Shown here: positions 51,592-60,977 of the stretch, piece after piece
Numbering within the stretch: the stretch's first letter is position 1
Layout of the letters: each line of letters begins with the position of its first letter
Origin: an uncultured Paracoccaceae bacterium
GTDB lineage: Bacteria > Pseudomonadota > Alphaproteobacteria > Rhodobacterales > Rhodobacteraceae
Assembly (NCBI GenBank): GCA_937146765.1
Contig: CAKZRP010000017.1
Span: 25,174-89,173 of the forward strand
DNA length: 64,000 bases
Direction: 5' to 3'
Notes under the pieces: model-generated
Seen by the model: the letters and a program-made list of their open reading frames with translations, nothing else
Database searches by the model: none
Told to the model about the DNA's origin: nothing
Program-made: the position numbers and the translations under genes

Positions 51592-53925
51592 ATGGCCCTG
51601 TCCCGCCGCACCGGCCAAAGGTTCCAGGCCTCGATCTGGCCCGGTTTCGTCGATGCGATGACCGGGCTGCTGCTGGTTCTGATGTTCGTGCTCACCATCT
51701 TTATGGTGGTGCAATTTGTTCTGCGCGAAACCATCTCCGGCCAGGAAACCGAACTGAATGAACTCGCCACAGAGGTTCAGGCCCTTGCGCAGGCGCTGGG
51801 GGTAAAGGAACGTGAATCCAGTCAGTTACAAGCCAGACTTGGCGCGCTTGGCGCCACTCTCAACGATGCCCGCACCCAGCTGGGCCGCCAGCAGGCGCTG
51901 ATTGCCACCCTCACCGGGGAGCGCGATCAGGCCACGGCCGATCTTGCGGCGGCCCAGAGCCAGATCACCGATTTCGAGGCGCAGGTCGCCGCCCTCATCG
52001 CCGGGCGCGATCAGGCCGCCGCCGAGATTGCCGATCTGACCGCCAGCCGCGACGCGCTGGAACAGGCCCGCACCGAACTTCTAAGCGAACAGGACGCGCT
52101 GAACCTCGCCTTGGCGCGAACCCGCGACGAGGTGGATGCCCAGGCCGAGGCTGCCCGTCTTGCCGCCGCGCAGGCGGAGGCGCTGGAAGCGCTGGTGGCC
52201 GATCTGCGCGCCGAAGGAAAAGATCAGGCCGAACGGGTGGCGACGCTGGAAACCACGCTCTCCGAACAGGAGGCGGCGCGGATCGCCTCTGCCGCCGCCG
52301 CCGAGGCCCTGCGCACACGGCTGGAGAATTCCGAGGCCGAACTGACCGCGATGACCCTCTCGCTGGAGGCCGAGCGCAAGAAGGCCGAGGAGACGCTGAC
52401 CCTGCTGGCTGCCGCCGATGCCGCCAGAACCCGGCTCGACAGCGAGCTGGAGCAGGCGCTGGCCGCCATCGAGGCTGCCAAGGCGCAGGCGCAGGACCGC
52501 GACGAGCTGGCTGAACGGCTGACCCGGGTGCTGGCGCAGATGGAGGTCACCGAAAGCACCAGCGCCGCCCGTGTCTCCGCGCTGGAAGCGGAGCTGGACC
52601 GGATCCGCCGCGATGGCAGCGCCACCCGCGCCCGCCTCAGTTCCGAACTGGAGGCCGCCCGTCAGGAGGCCGCCGACACCCGCAGTCAGCTGGAGGCGGA
52701 ACTGAGCCGCCAGCGCGCCGCCACGGTGGAGAGCCAGTCGCAATATCAGGCGGCCCTGGCGCAGCAGCAGGCGGACTTCGACAGCCAGCGCCGGGCGCTG
52801 GAAGACCAGCTTGCCGCCCTTGGCACCGAGAGCGAGGCCGCCCGTCGCAGCCTTGAGGACCAACTGGCCGCGCTGGAGGCAGAGGCTGCCGAGACCCGCA
52901 CCGGGCTTGAAACCCGTCTGGCCCGCGCCGAGGCGGATCTGGAGGCCGCCCGCACTGCCGCCACGTCCACCGCCGAGGAACGCGCCTCGGTCGAACAGCG
53001 GCTGCTGATCGCGCTGGAGGCGCTGGAACGGGCGCAGGCCGCGGCCACCGATCAGGAGGTGCTGCAAAGCCGCCTGCTGGCGGCGCTGGCGGAAAAGGAC
53101 GATTTTGCCGAGGCGGTCACGGAACAGAAGACCCTCGCCGAACAGCGCGCCGACCTCCTCGCCCAGGCCCGCCTCGCGCTCTCCGATGAAAAGGCGGTCT
53201 CCGAGGAGGCCCGCCGCGAGACCGCGCTCCTCAACCAGCAGGTGGCGGCGCTGCGCGAACAGCTGGGCGGGCTGCAGGCACTGCTGGATGACTTCAAGGA
53301 CCGCGACAGCGCCCAGTCGGTGCAATTGCAGAACCTCGGCCAGGACCTGAACTCCGCCCTGGCCCGCGCCGCCGCCGAGGAACGCCGCCGTCGTCTTCTG
53401 GAGGAACAGGAGCGCAAGCGTCTGGAGGCGGAGCGTGAGCGCCTTGCCGGTCAGACTCAGGACCTCGAACGCTACCGGTCGGAATTCTTCGGCCGCCTGC
53501 GCGACGTGCTTGGCAATCAGGAGGGGGTGCGCATCGAGGGCGACCGTTTCGTCTTTGCCTCCGAGGTGCTGTTTGCGCTTGGCAGCGCCGAGCTGTCGGA
53601 GAAGGGCAAGACCGAGATCGCCAAGGTCGCCCGCATCCTGCAGACCGTCGCCGCCGCCATTCCCTCCGAGATCAACTGGATCATCCGGGTCGATGGCCAT
53701 ACCGACAACCAGCCCTATTTCGGCACCGGCAAATATGCCGACAATTGGGAGCTTAGCCAGGGTCGGGCGCTCTCGGTGGTGCGCTACATGATCGACTCAT
53801 TGGGCCTGCCGCCCTCGCGGCTCGCCGCCAACGGGTTTGGAGAGTTCCAGCCGATCAACCCAGAGGATACGCCCGAGGCCCGTGCCCAAAACCGCCGCAT
53901 CGAGCTCAAACTCACCGAAAGGTGA
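51592..53925 (+). CDS. MotB/OmpA-like partner with a very long coiled coil
   Basis: 777 residues. One membrane helix at about 22-44 with an aspartate at its entry (D21 in WPGFVDAMTGLLLVLMFVL), the position of the MotB/TolR proton-binding residue. Residues about 45-625 are almost entirely coiled coil, rich in Ala, Glu, Gln, Arg and Leu, free of proline and glycine breaks over long stretches. The C-terminus (about 640-777) is an OmpA/MotB peptidoglycan-binding domain (RVDGHTDNQPYFGTGKYADN, LSQGRALSVVRYMI, NRRIELKL). Coil length is the oddity: about 580 residues on the periplasmic side. A terminator follows 39 bases after the stop. Confidence 0.86.
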   Translation: MALSRRTGQRFQASIWPGFVDAMTGLLLVLMFVLTIFMVVQFVLRETISGQETELNELATEVQALAQALGVKERESSQLQARLGALGATLNDARTQLGRQQALIATLTGERDQATADLAAAQSQITDFEAQVAALIAGRDQAAAEIADLTASRDALEQARTELLSEQDALNLALARTRDEVDAQAEAARLAAAQAEALEALVADLRAEGKDQAERVATLETTLSEQEAARIASAAAAEALRTRLENSEAELTAMTLSLEAERKKAEETLTLLAAADAARTRLDSELEQALAAIEAAKAQAQDRDELAERLTRVLAQMEVTESTSAARVSALEAELDRIRRDGSATRARLSSELEAARQEAADTRSQLEAELSRQRAATVESQSQYQAALAQQQADFDSQRRALEDQLAALGTESEAARRSLEDQLAALEAEAAETRTGLETRLARAEADLEAARTAATSTAEERASVEQRLLIALEALERAQAAATDQEVLQSRLLAALAEKDDFAEAVTEQKTLAEQRADLLAQARLALSDEKAVSEEARRETALLNQQVAALREQLGGLQALLDDFKDRDSAQSVQLQNLGQDLNSALARAAAEERRRRLLEEQERKRLEAERERLAGQTQDLERYRSEFFGRLRDVLGNQEGVRIEGDRFVFASEVLFALGSAELSEKGKTEIAKVARILQTVAAAIPSEINWIIRVDGHTDNQPYFGTGKYADNWELSQGRALSVVRYMIDSLGLPPSRLAANGFGEFQPINPEDTPEARAQNRRIELKLTER

Positions 53926-53964
53926 GGAGTCGAGCCTATAGTTTTGATTTTCTGAAAAGAAATA

Positions 53965-53993
53965 GGCCCTGACGACTAGAAATCGTCAGGGCC
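53965..53993 (+). terminator. Terminator of the channel/OmpA pair
   Basis: Perfect 11-base stem (GGCCCTGACGA with its complement), seven-base loop, followed by TTCGT. Confidence 0.75.
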
Positions 53994-54097
53994 TTCGTGC
54001 TTAAATAACATCTCTGAAATAAGGACGCCTCCACCACTCACGGCAATCGGGTTCGTCCTCCAGTGGAATAGCACGTACGGGTCGAAGTTTCAATAAA

Positions 54098-54149
54098 TTA
54101 TCATGCATGACAATTTTATTGTGCTATACTCAACGTTGATAATTTTATC
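54098..54149 (+). promoter_or_regulatory. AT-rich promoter with stacked palindromes before the small winged-helix gene
   Basis: Extended -10 TGCTATACT (54122-54130), overlapped by three inverted repeats: TTATCATGCATGACAA (54098-54113), ACAAT-TTT-ATTGT (54110-54122) and GATAA-TT-TTATC (54138-54149). The patch is markedly AT-rich against its surroundings, suggesting repressor binding, possibly autoregulation by the gene that follows. Confidence 0.5.
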
Positions 54150-54191
54150 TTTCGGTCGACTTTCTTTGGAAGAATTTTGAGGAGGAGGCAT

Positions 54192-54494
54192 ATGGACAGA
54201 TTGCAGGCCATCTTTGAGCTGCGCGACATGCTGCGCCAGATGGAACGGGACATTGGTCTCGAAGATCTCAGCCCGGCGGAGAAGGACGTGTTCCAGGCCG
54301 CCCACAGGCTGACCGAAACCCCCGGCCAGATGGTGCAGTCGGATCAGATCCGCAGGGACCCGCTGGTGGCGGACCTGGCGCAGGCGACTTTCCACCGGGC
54401 GCTCCGGTCGCTTCTGGACCTCGGGTTCCTGGAACGTCCCACCGGCGCGCGGGCCAAGCATTATGTGGTGCGCCAGGACCTTCTGCACGAGTGA
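54192..54494 (+). CDS. Small winged-helix-like protein, putative regulator
   Basis: 100 residues from the ATG at 54192, directly after GGAGGAGG. All-helical with a C-terminal wing-like end: LSPAEKDVFQAAHRLTETPG, then DPLVADLAQATFHRALRSLL and DLGFLERPTGARAKHYVVRQ, which reads like a MarR/replication-initiator-type winged helix. No recognised family name. It stands alone, with its own AT-rich palindromic promoter, between the channel pair and a membrane protein. Probable DNA-binding protein; target unknown. Confidence 0.7.
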   Translation: MDRLQAIFELRDMLRQMERDIGLEDLSPAEKDVFQAAHRLTETPGQMVQSDQIRRDPLVADLAQATFHRALRSLLDLGFLERPTGARAKHYVVRQDLLHE

Positions 54495-54633
54495 TTCCGC
54501 CCATTGGCCGGCGGTCCGGACCGGATCCGCATGGCCACAGCGCCCAGCCTGTGCCGTAGGGTCACGACCCTTGCGGCGCATTCTCGGCATTACAGGAATT
54601 GTTTTTTGAATATGAGGACGTTACACCATCAGC

Positions 54634-55230
54634 ATGCGTATGGCTGATGATCCTTATTCTGTTGCCTGGGGCATGGCGATCATCGTCATGGTCTACGTCT
54701 TCTGCCACGGGGTCACCAGCTATATGGTCCTGCCGGTGCAGAGCTATTTCCTCGGCGATATCACCATCTTTGCCAGCCTGATCTACCTGCCGCATGGGGT
54801 GCGGGTGCTCAGCACCTGGCTCCTGGGGTGGCGGGCGGTGGTGGCGCTTGCGCTGGGGGCCTTCGCCTCTGAATTTCTCTTTACCGATGCCGACGCTCTG
54901 GCCTTGACCGGCTATGCGCTCTGGCTCTCGGTGCCGGTCGGGGCGCTTTCGGCCCTGGCGGCCTTCGAGATTCTGCGCCTCCTCGGGGCCTCCGCCTATG
55001 CCGGTGGCGCCCGGCGGATGAACTGGCGCCAGCTCCTGATGGTCGGCATGCTCGCTTCGGTGCTCAATTCCATCGGCCAGACCATCGTCTTTGCCGGGGT
55101 GATTTCGCCCGGCGATCAGCTCACCGTGGTGGTGACCTACGCCCTGGGGGACCTGATCGGCCAGGCCGTTGCCATGCTGGTGCTGATGATGGTGTTCCGA
55201 TTGCTGCGGTTTACCGCCAGCCGGGTCTGA
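54634..55230 (+). CDS. Polytopic membrane protein of unknown function
   Basis: 198 residues with about five or six hydrophobic helices (WGMAIIVMVYVFCHGVTSYM, ITIFASLIYLPHGVRVLSTW, VVALALGAFASEFLF, YALWLSVPVGALSALAAFEI, LLMVGMLASVLNSIGQTIVF, LIGQAVAMLVLMMVFRLL). The LPHGVR motif in helix 2 and a small-residue-rich core resemble membrane sensor modules of the MASE1 kind, but no cytoplasmic output domain is attached. The start may be ATG 54634 or 54640. No clear partner nearby. Confidence 0.7.
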   Translation: MRMADDPYSVAWGMAIIVMVYVFCHGVTSYMVLPVQSYFLGDITIFASLIYLPHGVRVLSTWLLGWRAVVALALGAFASEFLFTDADALALTGYALWLSVPVGALSALAAFEILRLLGASAYAGGARRMNWRQLLMVGMLASVLNSIGQTIVFAGVISPGDQLTVVVTYALGDLIGQAVAMLVLMMVFRLLRFTASRV

Positions 55231-55255
55231 GGGCGGTTCTGCTCAGGTCAACGTC

Positions 55256-56260
55256 TCAGGGCAGGGTCATCCGCTTCCGGGCCTGATCCAACATCTGTCC
55301 CGCCCGCCAGAGCGTGACGGTGCCGATGTAATCTCCCGGGTCCAGCTCTGCCGACAGACGTCTGCCTGCGGCACGGAAATACTGCGCCTGCGCCTTCTCC
55401 AGGCTCTGCCGGGTCTCCAGCAAGACCGCCCCTTCCGGCGTGGTCAGGCTGAACCGCAGTTCATCGCCCGCTTGCCCGCCCCAGCCATAGGCCCAGAGCA
55501 CCAGCGCCGCCGAACCTCGGGGCAGGGGACTTTCATCGGCGGTGCCCGCCTTGATGGCGGCGTAGTCGGGGATGGTGCTGGCAAAGCCAAGCGCGATGAG
55601 CCCGGTGGCCGCATAGGCAGGCGGGTGGCGCCAGAGCGTTGCGGCTGGCACGGAGAGCTCCGCACCCGCTTCGCCCGAGGGGGCGCAGGACCCCGGTGCG
55701 GTGACATCGGCTGCGGGCGCAAAGGGGTCGACCACCTTGCCCGCATGGCGCAGCGACAGATGCAGATGCGGAAACTGGCTGCGCCCGGAGAGGCCGATGG
55801 CGCCCAGCGGTGTTCCGGCGGCGACCTCCTGCCCCTTGGTGACCCGTAGACTGCCCTGCTTCAGGTGGCAATATTGCGTTTCCCAGCCCTCCGCATGGCG
55901 CAGGAGCACGCCGTTGCCGCAGTCGCGCCCGTCGATCTCTGCCGCACGATCGGCGTCAAGGATCCGGTCCTCCATACCGTCGCGCAGGCCGACCACGACG
56001 CCGGGGGCGGCGGCCCGCACCGTCACCCCGCGCGCCATGGCGGCGAGCGAGGGCAGCGCGATATCGGTGCCCTTGTGACCGTCATAGCTGAGGCTGCCGC
56101 AGGTGAAATCCACCGCGCCGGGGCCGGGGTCATGGTCGGTGAACTGCTGGATATGGCAATCCTCGCCCAGCTGGCAGTCCACCGGCCAGTCCAGGAGGAT
56201 CCCCTCCGCCGCCACCGGGGCGGTCAGGGTCAGCAGGGCGAGCAGCAGGTTTCTCGACAC
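55256..56260 (-). CDS. M23 family metallopeptidase (LytM-like), secreted
   Basis: 334 residues from a GTG at 56260. A short signal peptide follows (SRNLLLALLTLTAPVAA), which decides this start over the longer frame to 56326. The LytM/M23 zinc site is present: HKGTDIALPS with the first histidine and aspartate, and HLHLSLRHAGK with the final histidines; YCHLKQGSLRVTKGQEVAAG lies between them. Such enzymes cut peptidoglycan cross-links. The C-terminal third (after residue about 200) is a separate beta-rich domain. Its ribosome site GGAGGGG is inside the stem of the upstream clpA terminator. Confidence 0.85.
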   Translation of the reverse strand: MSRNLLLALLTLTAPVAAEGILLDWPVDCQLGEDCHIQQFTDHDPGPGAVDFTCGSLSYDGHKGTDIALPSLAAMARGVTVRAAAPGVVVGLRDGMEDRILDADRAAEIDGRDCGNGVLLRHAEGWETQYCHLKQGSLRVTKGQEVAAGTPLGAIGLSGRSQFPHLHLSLRHAGKVVDPFAPAADVTAPGSCAPSGEAGAELSVPAATLWRHPPAYAATGLIALGFASTIPDYAAIKAGTADESPLPRGSAALVLWAYGWGGQAGDELRFSLTTPEGAVLLETRQSLEKAQAQYFRAAGRRLSAELDPGDYIGTVTLWRAGQMLDQARKRMTLP

Positions 56261-56261
56261 G

Positions 56262-56296
56262 AAAAAACCCCTCCGGACCTCAGGGGTCCGAAGGGG
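56262..56296 (-). terminator. Rho-independent terminator of clpA overlapping the peptidase ribosome site
   Basis: On the minus strand CCCCTTCGGACC pairs with GGTCCGGAGGGG over 12 pairs (one G-U), followed by TTTTTT. The run of T ends one base before the GTG of the M23 gene. Confidence 0.85.
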
Positions 56297-56334
56297 GTGT
56301 GGCATTTGCGGGCGCGGGCTGCGCAAACCGAAGG

Positions 56335-58677
56335 TCAGTCGGCGGTCAGCAGCGGCGGCTTGTTGCCGGAGGAGAGGCGCGGATGGCCGGGGCCCTCGAT
56401 GCGCAGCTCCAGCTTGCCGTCCTTGATGCCAACCTGGACCAGCCCCCCTTTGGAGAGCTTGCCGAACAGCAGTTCCTCCGCCAGCGGTTTCTTGATGTGC
56501 TCCTGGATCACCCGGCCCAGCGGGCGGGCGCCCATTTTCTCGTCATAGCCCTGATCGGCGAGCCATTCGGTGGCCTTGCGGGTCAGTTCGATCGAGACGT
56601 TGCGGTCCATCAGCTGGGCTTCCAGCTGCAGGACGAATTTCTCGACCACCTGCATGATCACCTCTTTCGGCAGCGCCCCGAAGGAGATCACCGCGTCCAG
56701 ACGGTTGCGGAACTCCGGGCTGAAGGTGCGTTCGATGGCGGCGGTATCCTCGCCCTCGCGCCGGTCGCGGCCAAAGCCGATGGCGGCCTTCGCCATATCC
56801 GAGGCCCCCGCGTTCGAGGTCATGATCAGGACCACGTTGCGGAAGTTCACCGTGCGGCCGTTGTGATCGGTCAGCTGGCCATTGTCCATCACCTGCAACA
56901 GGATGTTGAACACATCCGGATGGGCCTTTTCGATCTCATCGAGCAGCAGCACGCAATGCGGATGCTGGTCGACGCCATCGGTCAAGAGACCACCCTGGTC
57001 AAAGCCGACATAGCCCGGAGGCGCGCCGATCAGGCGGGAGACCGCGTGTTTCTCCATGTATTCCGACATGTCAAAGCGCAGCAGTTCCACCCCGAGCGTA
57101 TCCGCCAATTGCTTGGCCACCTCGGTCTTGCCGACGCCGGTGGGGCCGGCAAAGAGGTAGTTGCCAATCGGTTTTTCCGGCTCGCGCAGGCCCGCGCGGG
57201 CCAGTTTGATCGCCGAAGACAGCGCGTCGATGGCGGCGTCCTGACCGAAAACCACCCGTTTCAGCGAGGCTTCCAGATCCTTCAGCACCTCGGCATCGTC
57301 CTTGGAGACGTTTTTCGGCGGGATCCGGGCGATCTTTGCCACCACGGCCTCGATCTCCTTGACGCCGATGGTCTTGCGCCGCTTGCTTTCGGCCACCAGA
57401 TGCTGCGCCGCACCGGCCTCGTCGATCACGTCGATCGCCTTGTCCGGCAGCTTGCGGTCGTTGATGTAGCGCGCCGACAGCTCCACTGCGGATTTGATCG
57501 CATCCGAGGTGAACTTGATGTGGTGGTGCTCCTCGAAATAGGGCTTCAACCCCTTGAGGATGGCAATGGAATCCTCCACCGAAGGCTCGTTCACGTCGAT
57601 CTTCTGGAAGCGACGGCTCAGCGCGCGGTCCTTCTCGAAGTGCTGACGGAACTCCTTGTAGGTGGTGGAGCCCATGGTGCGCAGCTTGCCACCCTGCAGC
57701 GCAGGTTTCAGCAGGTTGGAGGCATCCATGGCGCCGCCAGAGGTGGCGCCAGCGCCGATCACCGTGTGGATCTCGTCGATGAACAGCACCGCATCGGGAT
57801 GTTCTTCCAGCTCGGTCACCACCGCCTTCAGCCGTTCCTCAAAGTCGCCGCGATAGCGGGTGCCCGCCAGAAGCGCGCCCATGTCGAGCGAGTAGATGGT
57901 GGTCTGCGACAGCACTTCCGGCACTTCGCCCTGCACGATCTTGCGGGCGAGGCCTTCGGCAATCGCGGTCTTGCCCACGCCCGGATCGCCCACCAAGAGC
58001 GGGTTGTTCTTGCGGCGGCGGCAGAGCACCTGGATGCAGCGTTCCACCTCGCTGGCGCGGCCGATCAGCGGGTCGATGTCGCCATGGCGGGATTTGGCAT
58101 TGAGATCGACGCAGTATTTCGCCAGCGCCGATTCCTTCTGCTCGCCCTCCGGGGCGGCGGAGGAACTGCTGCTGCTGCCGGTCTCTTCCTCGCTGTCGGA
58201 GGCGCCGGTGACGGGGCGGTTCTCGCCATAGGCGGGATCCTTGGCCACCCCATGGGCGATGAAATTCACCGCGTCATAGCGGGTCATGTCCTGATCCTGC
58301 AGGAAGAAGGCGGCGTCGCTCTCGCGTTCGGCAAAGATCGCCACCAGCACATTGGCACCGGTGACCTCGGTCCGGCCCGAGGACTGCACATGGATGGCGG
58401 CGCGCTGGATCACCCGTTGGAAGGCGGCGGTGGGCACCGCTTCGGAGCCATCGATATCGGTGACGAGATTGGCCAGATCCTCGTCGACGAACTCGAGGAG
58501 TGTGGAGCGCAGTTCATCCAGGTTCACGCTGCAGGCGCGCATCACGCGCGCGGCGTCCGGCTCTTCGACAAGGGCCAGCAGCAGGTGCTCAAGGGTTGCG
58601 AATTCATGACGCCGTTCATTCGCCAGCGCCAGCGCCGCGTGAATGGCTTGTTCAAGTGTGCTCGAGAATGAAGGCAC
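56335..58677 (-). CDS. clpA: ATP-dependent Clp protease, ATP-binding subunit ClpA
   Basis: 780 residues from the GTG at 58677, preceded by AGAGGAGC. N-domain (about 1-145) with the Clp-N repeat [16 protein letters not shown], a serine-rich linker (about 160-180), first AAA+ module with Walker A GDPGVGKT (230-237), second with GPTGVGKT (about 505), and the IGFGRD loop that docks ClpP. No middle coiled-coil domain, so ClpA rather than ClpB/ClpC. It unfolds substrates for ClpP. clpS is not adjacent in this window. Confidence 0.96.
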   Translation of the reverse strand: MPSFSSTLEQAIHAALALANERRHEFATLEHLLLALVEEPDAARVMRACSVNLDELRSTLLEFVDEDLANLVTDIDGSEAVPTAAFQRVIQRAAIHVQSSGRTEVTGANVLVAIFAERESDAAFFLQDQDMTRYDAVNFIAHGVAKDPAYGENRPVTGASDSEEETGSSSSSSAAPEGEQKESALAKYCVDLNAKSRHGDIDPLIGRASEVERCIQVLCRRRKNNPLLVGDPGVGKTAIAEGLARKIVQGEVPEVLSQTTIYSLDMGALLAGTRYRGDFEERLKAVVTELEEHPDAVLFIDEIHTVIGAGATSGGAMDASNLLKPALQGGKLRTMGSTTYKEFRQHFEKDRALSRRFQKIDVNEPSVEDSIAILKGLKPYFEEHHHIKFTSDAIKSAVELSARYINDRKLPDKAIDVIDEAGAAQHLVAESKRRKTIGVKEIEAVVAKIARIPPKNVSKDDAEVLKDLEASLKRVVFGQDAAIDALSSAIKLARAGLREPEKPIGNYLFAGPTGVGKTEVAKQLADTLGVELLRFDMSEYMEKHAVSRLIGAPPGYVGFDQGGLLTDGVDQHPHCVLLLDEIEKAHPDVFNILLQVMDNGQLTDHNGRTVNFRNVVLIMTSNAGASDMAKAAIGFGRDRREGEDTAAIERTFSPEFRNRLDAVISFGALPKEVIMQVVEKFVLQLEAQLMDRNVSIELTRKATEWLADQGYDEKMGARPLGRVIQEHIKKPLAEELLFGKLSKGGLVQVGIKDGKLELRIEGPGHPRLSSGNKPPLLTAD

Positions 58678-58760
58678 GGGCGTGCTCCTCTGTCTTGGGT
58701 CATGGGGACCTGCCGCCACCGGGCGGACGGGCCCTGTCCCATGACCATGTCCTCATACTA

Positions 58761-58829
58761 TTAGAGTTTGGTTGATAAGCGGTAAGCTTCAAGGGCTTTC
58801 TTCGCGATTGTGGTCACAATTCCCATCAT
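58761..58829 (-). CDS. Possible 22-residue peptide upstream of clpA
   Basis: Frame MMGIVTTIAKKALEAYRLST plus two residues, then TAA, 83 bases before the clpA start. It would form a cationic amphipathic helix. No good ribosome site, so it may be chance; a leader peptide for clpA is the alternative. Confidence 0.25.
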   Translation of the reverse strand: MMGIVTTIAKKALEAYRLSTKL

Positions 58830-58878
58830 TGTGCTCACATATCTTGCGCGCGGTTCACGCAGGCGGCCCAAAGCCCCC

Positions 58879-59691
58879 TCAGAACCTGTCCTTTGCTGCC
58901 CGGATATGGGCAAAGACTGCCGCGTCTTCAACCCCGTCGAGTCCGAGCTGCGCCCTGAGATCGGCCGATCCCGCCCGCAGGAACGGGTTGGTGGCCTTCT
59001 CCAGCGCCAGCGAGGCGGGGACCGTCGGCTCGTTTTTTTCGCGCTTGGCGGCGATCTCGGCGGCGCGAGCCCGGAGCGCGGCATTGTCCGGGTCGATGGA
59101 GAGGGCAAAGGCGGCGTTGCCGCTGGTGTATTCGTGGCCGGAATAGACCAGCGTCTCCTCCGGCAGCTCCATCAGCCGGCTGAGACTGTCCCACATCATC
59201 GCGGGCGTGCCCTCGAACAGGCGGCCACAACCCAGCGCCATAAGGCTGTCGGCGGTGAAGAGCGCCGCGCCCTCGGGGTAGTGAAAGGCGATATGGCCCA
59301 GCGTATGGCCGGGCACCGCGATCACCTGCCAGCGCGCCAGGCCCTCGCCACCGGTCTCGCCGGGTGCCAGTTCGACATCGAGGGGCGCGCCCTGGGCGGC
59401 GATCTTGTCGGCCTCGGCCGCCGGGCCGTAGACGGTGCAGCCATAGCGGTCGCGCAGGGCGGCGATGGCGCCCACGTGGTCGTGGTGATGATGGGTGATC
59501 AGCAGCTCCTGCGGCTGCCAGCCGCGCGCCTCCAGCGCGGCGATGATCGGGCCCGCCTCGGGCGCATCCACCACCGCGACGCGCCCCGCCGTGCCGGGGG
59601 CCTTGACGAGATAGGCGTAATTGTCCGTAAGACACGCAACGGTCACGATTTCAAGCACATCGGCGGGGGAGGTCGGATCGGGCATGGCCAT
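58879..59691 (-). CDS. gloB: Hydroxyacylglutathione hydrolase (glyoxalase II)
   Basis: 270 residues (ATG at 59691 or 59685). Metallo-beta-lactamase fold with the dinuclear metal motif THHHHDH (66-72), further ligands in VPGHTLGHIAFH and LFTADSLMALGCGR, and the glyoxalase-II C-terminal helical part with YSGHEYTSGN and PTVPASLALEKATNPFLR. It hydrolyses S-lactoylglutathione to lactate and glutathione. Divergent from a methyltransferase gene (55 bases), a pairing common in alphaproteobacteria. Confidence 0.95.
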   Translation of the reverse strand: MAMPDPTSPADVLEIVTVACLTDNYAYLVKAPGTAGRVAVVDAPEAGPIIAALEARGWQPQELLITHHHHDHVGAIAALRDRYGCTVYGPAAEADKIAAQGAPLDVELAPGETGGEGLARWQVIAVPGHTLGHIAFHYPEGAALFTADSLMALGCGRLFEGTPAMMWDSLSRLMELPEETLVYSGHEYTSGNAAFALSIDPDNAALRARAAEIAAKREKNEPTVPASLALEKATNPFLRAGSADLRAQLGLDGVEDAAVFAHIRAAKDRF

Positions 59692-59746
59692 TCGCTTTCA
59701 CATTGCTAGACTGCCCCCAAACTGACGGAACCACGCGAGGTCTGCA

Positions 59747-60493
59747 ATGCATCTGGACGTGCAGGATCTGAGGAACTTCTATTACCGCAGCACGCTGGGT
59801 CGGGCTGCGCAGGCCTCGATCCGTGGGCAACTGGTGCAGATGTGGCCGCAGGCTGCCGGTGACACGGTGGCGGGCTTCGGTTTCGCCGCGCCCCTGCTGC
59901 GCCCCTATCTGGACGAGGCGCGCCGGGTGATGGCGCTGATGCCGGGGCCGCAGGGGGTGATGCAATGGCCCGCCGGACTGCCCAATGTCTCCATCCTGTG
60001 CGAGGAGACCTCCTGGCCGGTGGAGACCGGGCGCATCGACCGGCTGGTGGTGATGCACGGGCTCGAGACGTCCGAACGGCCCTCCGATCTGCTGGAGGAA
60101 TGCTGGCGGGTGCTGGGGCCGGGGGGGCGGGCGATCTTCATCGTGCCCAACCGTGGCGGCCTCTGGGCCCGGTCGGATGCAACCCCTTTCGGCTATGGGC
60201 GGCCCTATACGCTGACCCAGGTGGAGAACCAGCTCCGGGGGCATCAATTCGCCATCGAACAACATGCCGCCGCGCTCTACCGGCTGCCCAGCCCGCGTCG
60301 CTACTGGCTCAAGGCCGGCCCGATGATGGAGCGGGTGGGGCGTCGCCTACCGGCGATGATGGCGGCGGGGGTCTTTCTGGTCGAAGTCTCCAAGCAGACC
60401 CATCCGCAGAAGGGCCATATGGTCAAGTCCCGTCGCCCCAACCCGATCCGCGTGCTGGAGGGCCTGTCGAACCCTAGCGCGGAACCGGCCTGA
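59747..60493 (+). CDS. Class I SAM-dependent methyltransferase
   Basis: 248 residues. Rossmann methyltransferase core: post-I and motif IV/VI patterns [20 protein letters not shown] and [20 protein letters not shown] (about 100-140) are clear, while motif I ([16 protein letters not shown]) is poorer in glycine than usual. A basic tail ([13 protein letters not shown]) ends the protein. Conserved next to gloB in Rhodobacteraceae; substrate unknown. Confidence 0.82.
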   Translation: MHLDVQDLRNFYYRSTLGRAAQASIRGQLVQMWPQAAGDTVAGFGFAAPLLRPYLDEARRVMALMPGPQGVMQWPAGLPNVSILCEETSWPVETGRIDRLVVMHGLETSERPSDLLEECWRVLGPGGRAIFIVPNRGGLWARSDATPFGYGRPYTLTQVENQLRGHQFAIEQHAAALYRLPSPRRYWLKAGPMMERVGRRLPAMMAAGVFLVEVSKQTHPQKGHMVKSRRPNPIRVLEGLSNPSAEPA

Positions 60494-60977
60494 GCCACCG
60501 GGCCGCCACGCAGGTCCACACAGGACAGGAGCGGGCAGGGCGGAGGCAGAACCGGGAGGCAGGCAACCGCCGCAGAGCCTGCTTTCGCCAGCCGCCTCGC
60601 CGCCGCCCCTCGCCAATGTCTTCGCGACACTCCACGGGACAGATTCGACACAATTGACACATTTTGCCGCCCGAACGGGGGCCCAAGCCCGCACCCGGCG
60701 CGTTTTTCCATAGGTTGACTCGCCTGCGTCCTTGCCCAATCGGCAACTTTTTTGCGCCCTGGCCCGCATCAAAGAGTCACACTTTTGTTAACCCATTGAA
60801 ATGGCGTGAAAACGCATTTTACGCAGGCGGACAGAGGGAGTTGCTAGGTGAGACAGGCTCTGCTACATCCACGCTGATTTCGATGCCCGGCCAAAAATCG
60901 GGTTGACCTCACGCCCCCGGATGCGACCTGCGCGGAAGCATAAAAACCGGGGCCAAAATAATATCGGAAGGGTGGAC
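60494..60977 (+). other. 484-base region upstream of the ATP synthase operon
   Basis: No coding frame I would support. GC-rich to about 60650, then more AT-rich. Contents: a short palindrome CCATT-GA-AATGG (60793-60804), a small hairpin GCGT-GAAA-ACGC beside it, and a weak promoter candidate TTGCTA-N17-TACATC (60841-60869) about 110 bases before atpH. Two GANTC sites (60717 area and 60774 area) are CcrM methylation targets. Nothing else recognised. Confidence 0.45.

Noticed and set aside
52081..53700. 539-residue frame opposite the coiled-coil gene
   Set aside because: Antisense to a repetitive Ala/Glu/Gln-rich coil, which yields long Leu/Gly/Gln-rich shadow frames.
50395..53925. Zorya-type phage defence (ZorAB)
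   Set aside because: The pair has the ZorA/ZorB channel plan, but no zorC, zorD or zorE effector genes are adjacent. The long coil is on the OmpA protein rather than mainly on the channel protein. Neighbours are housekeeping genes.
56299..58671. 790-residue open frame opposite clpA
   Set aside because: Antisense to a clear ClpA. The translation shows no family motif and is rich in H, Q, G and R, as expected for a shadow frame.
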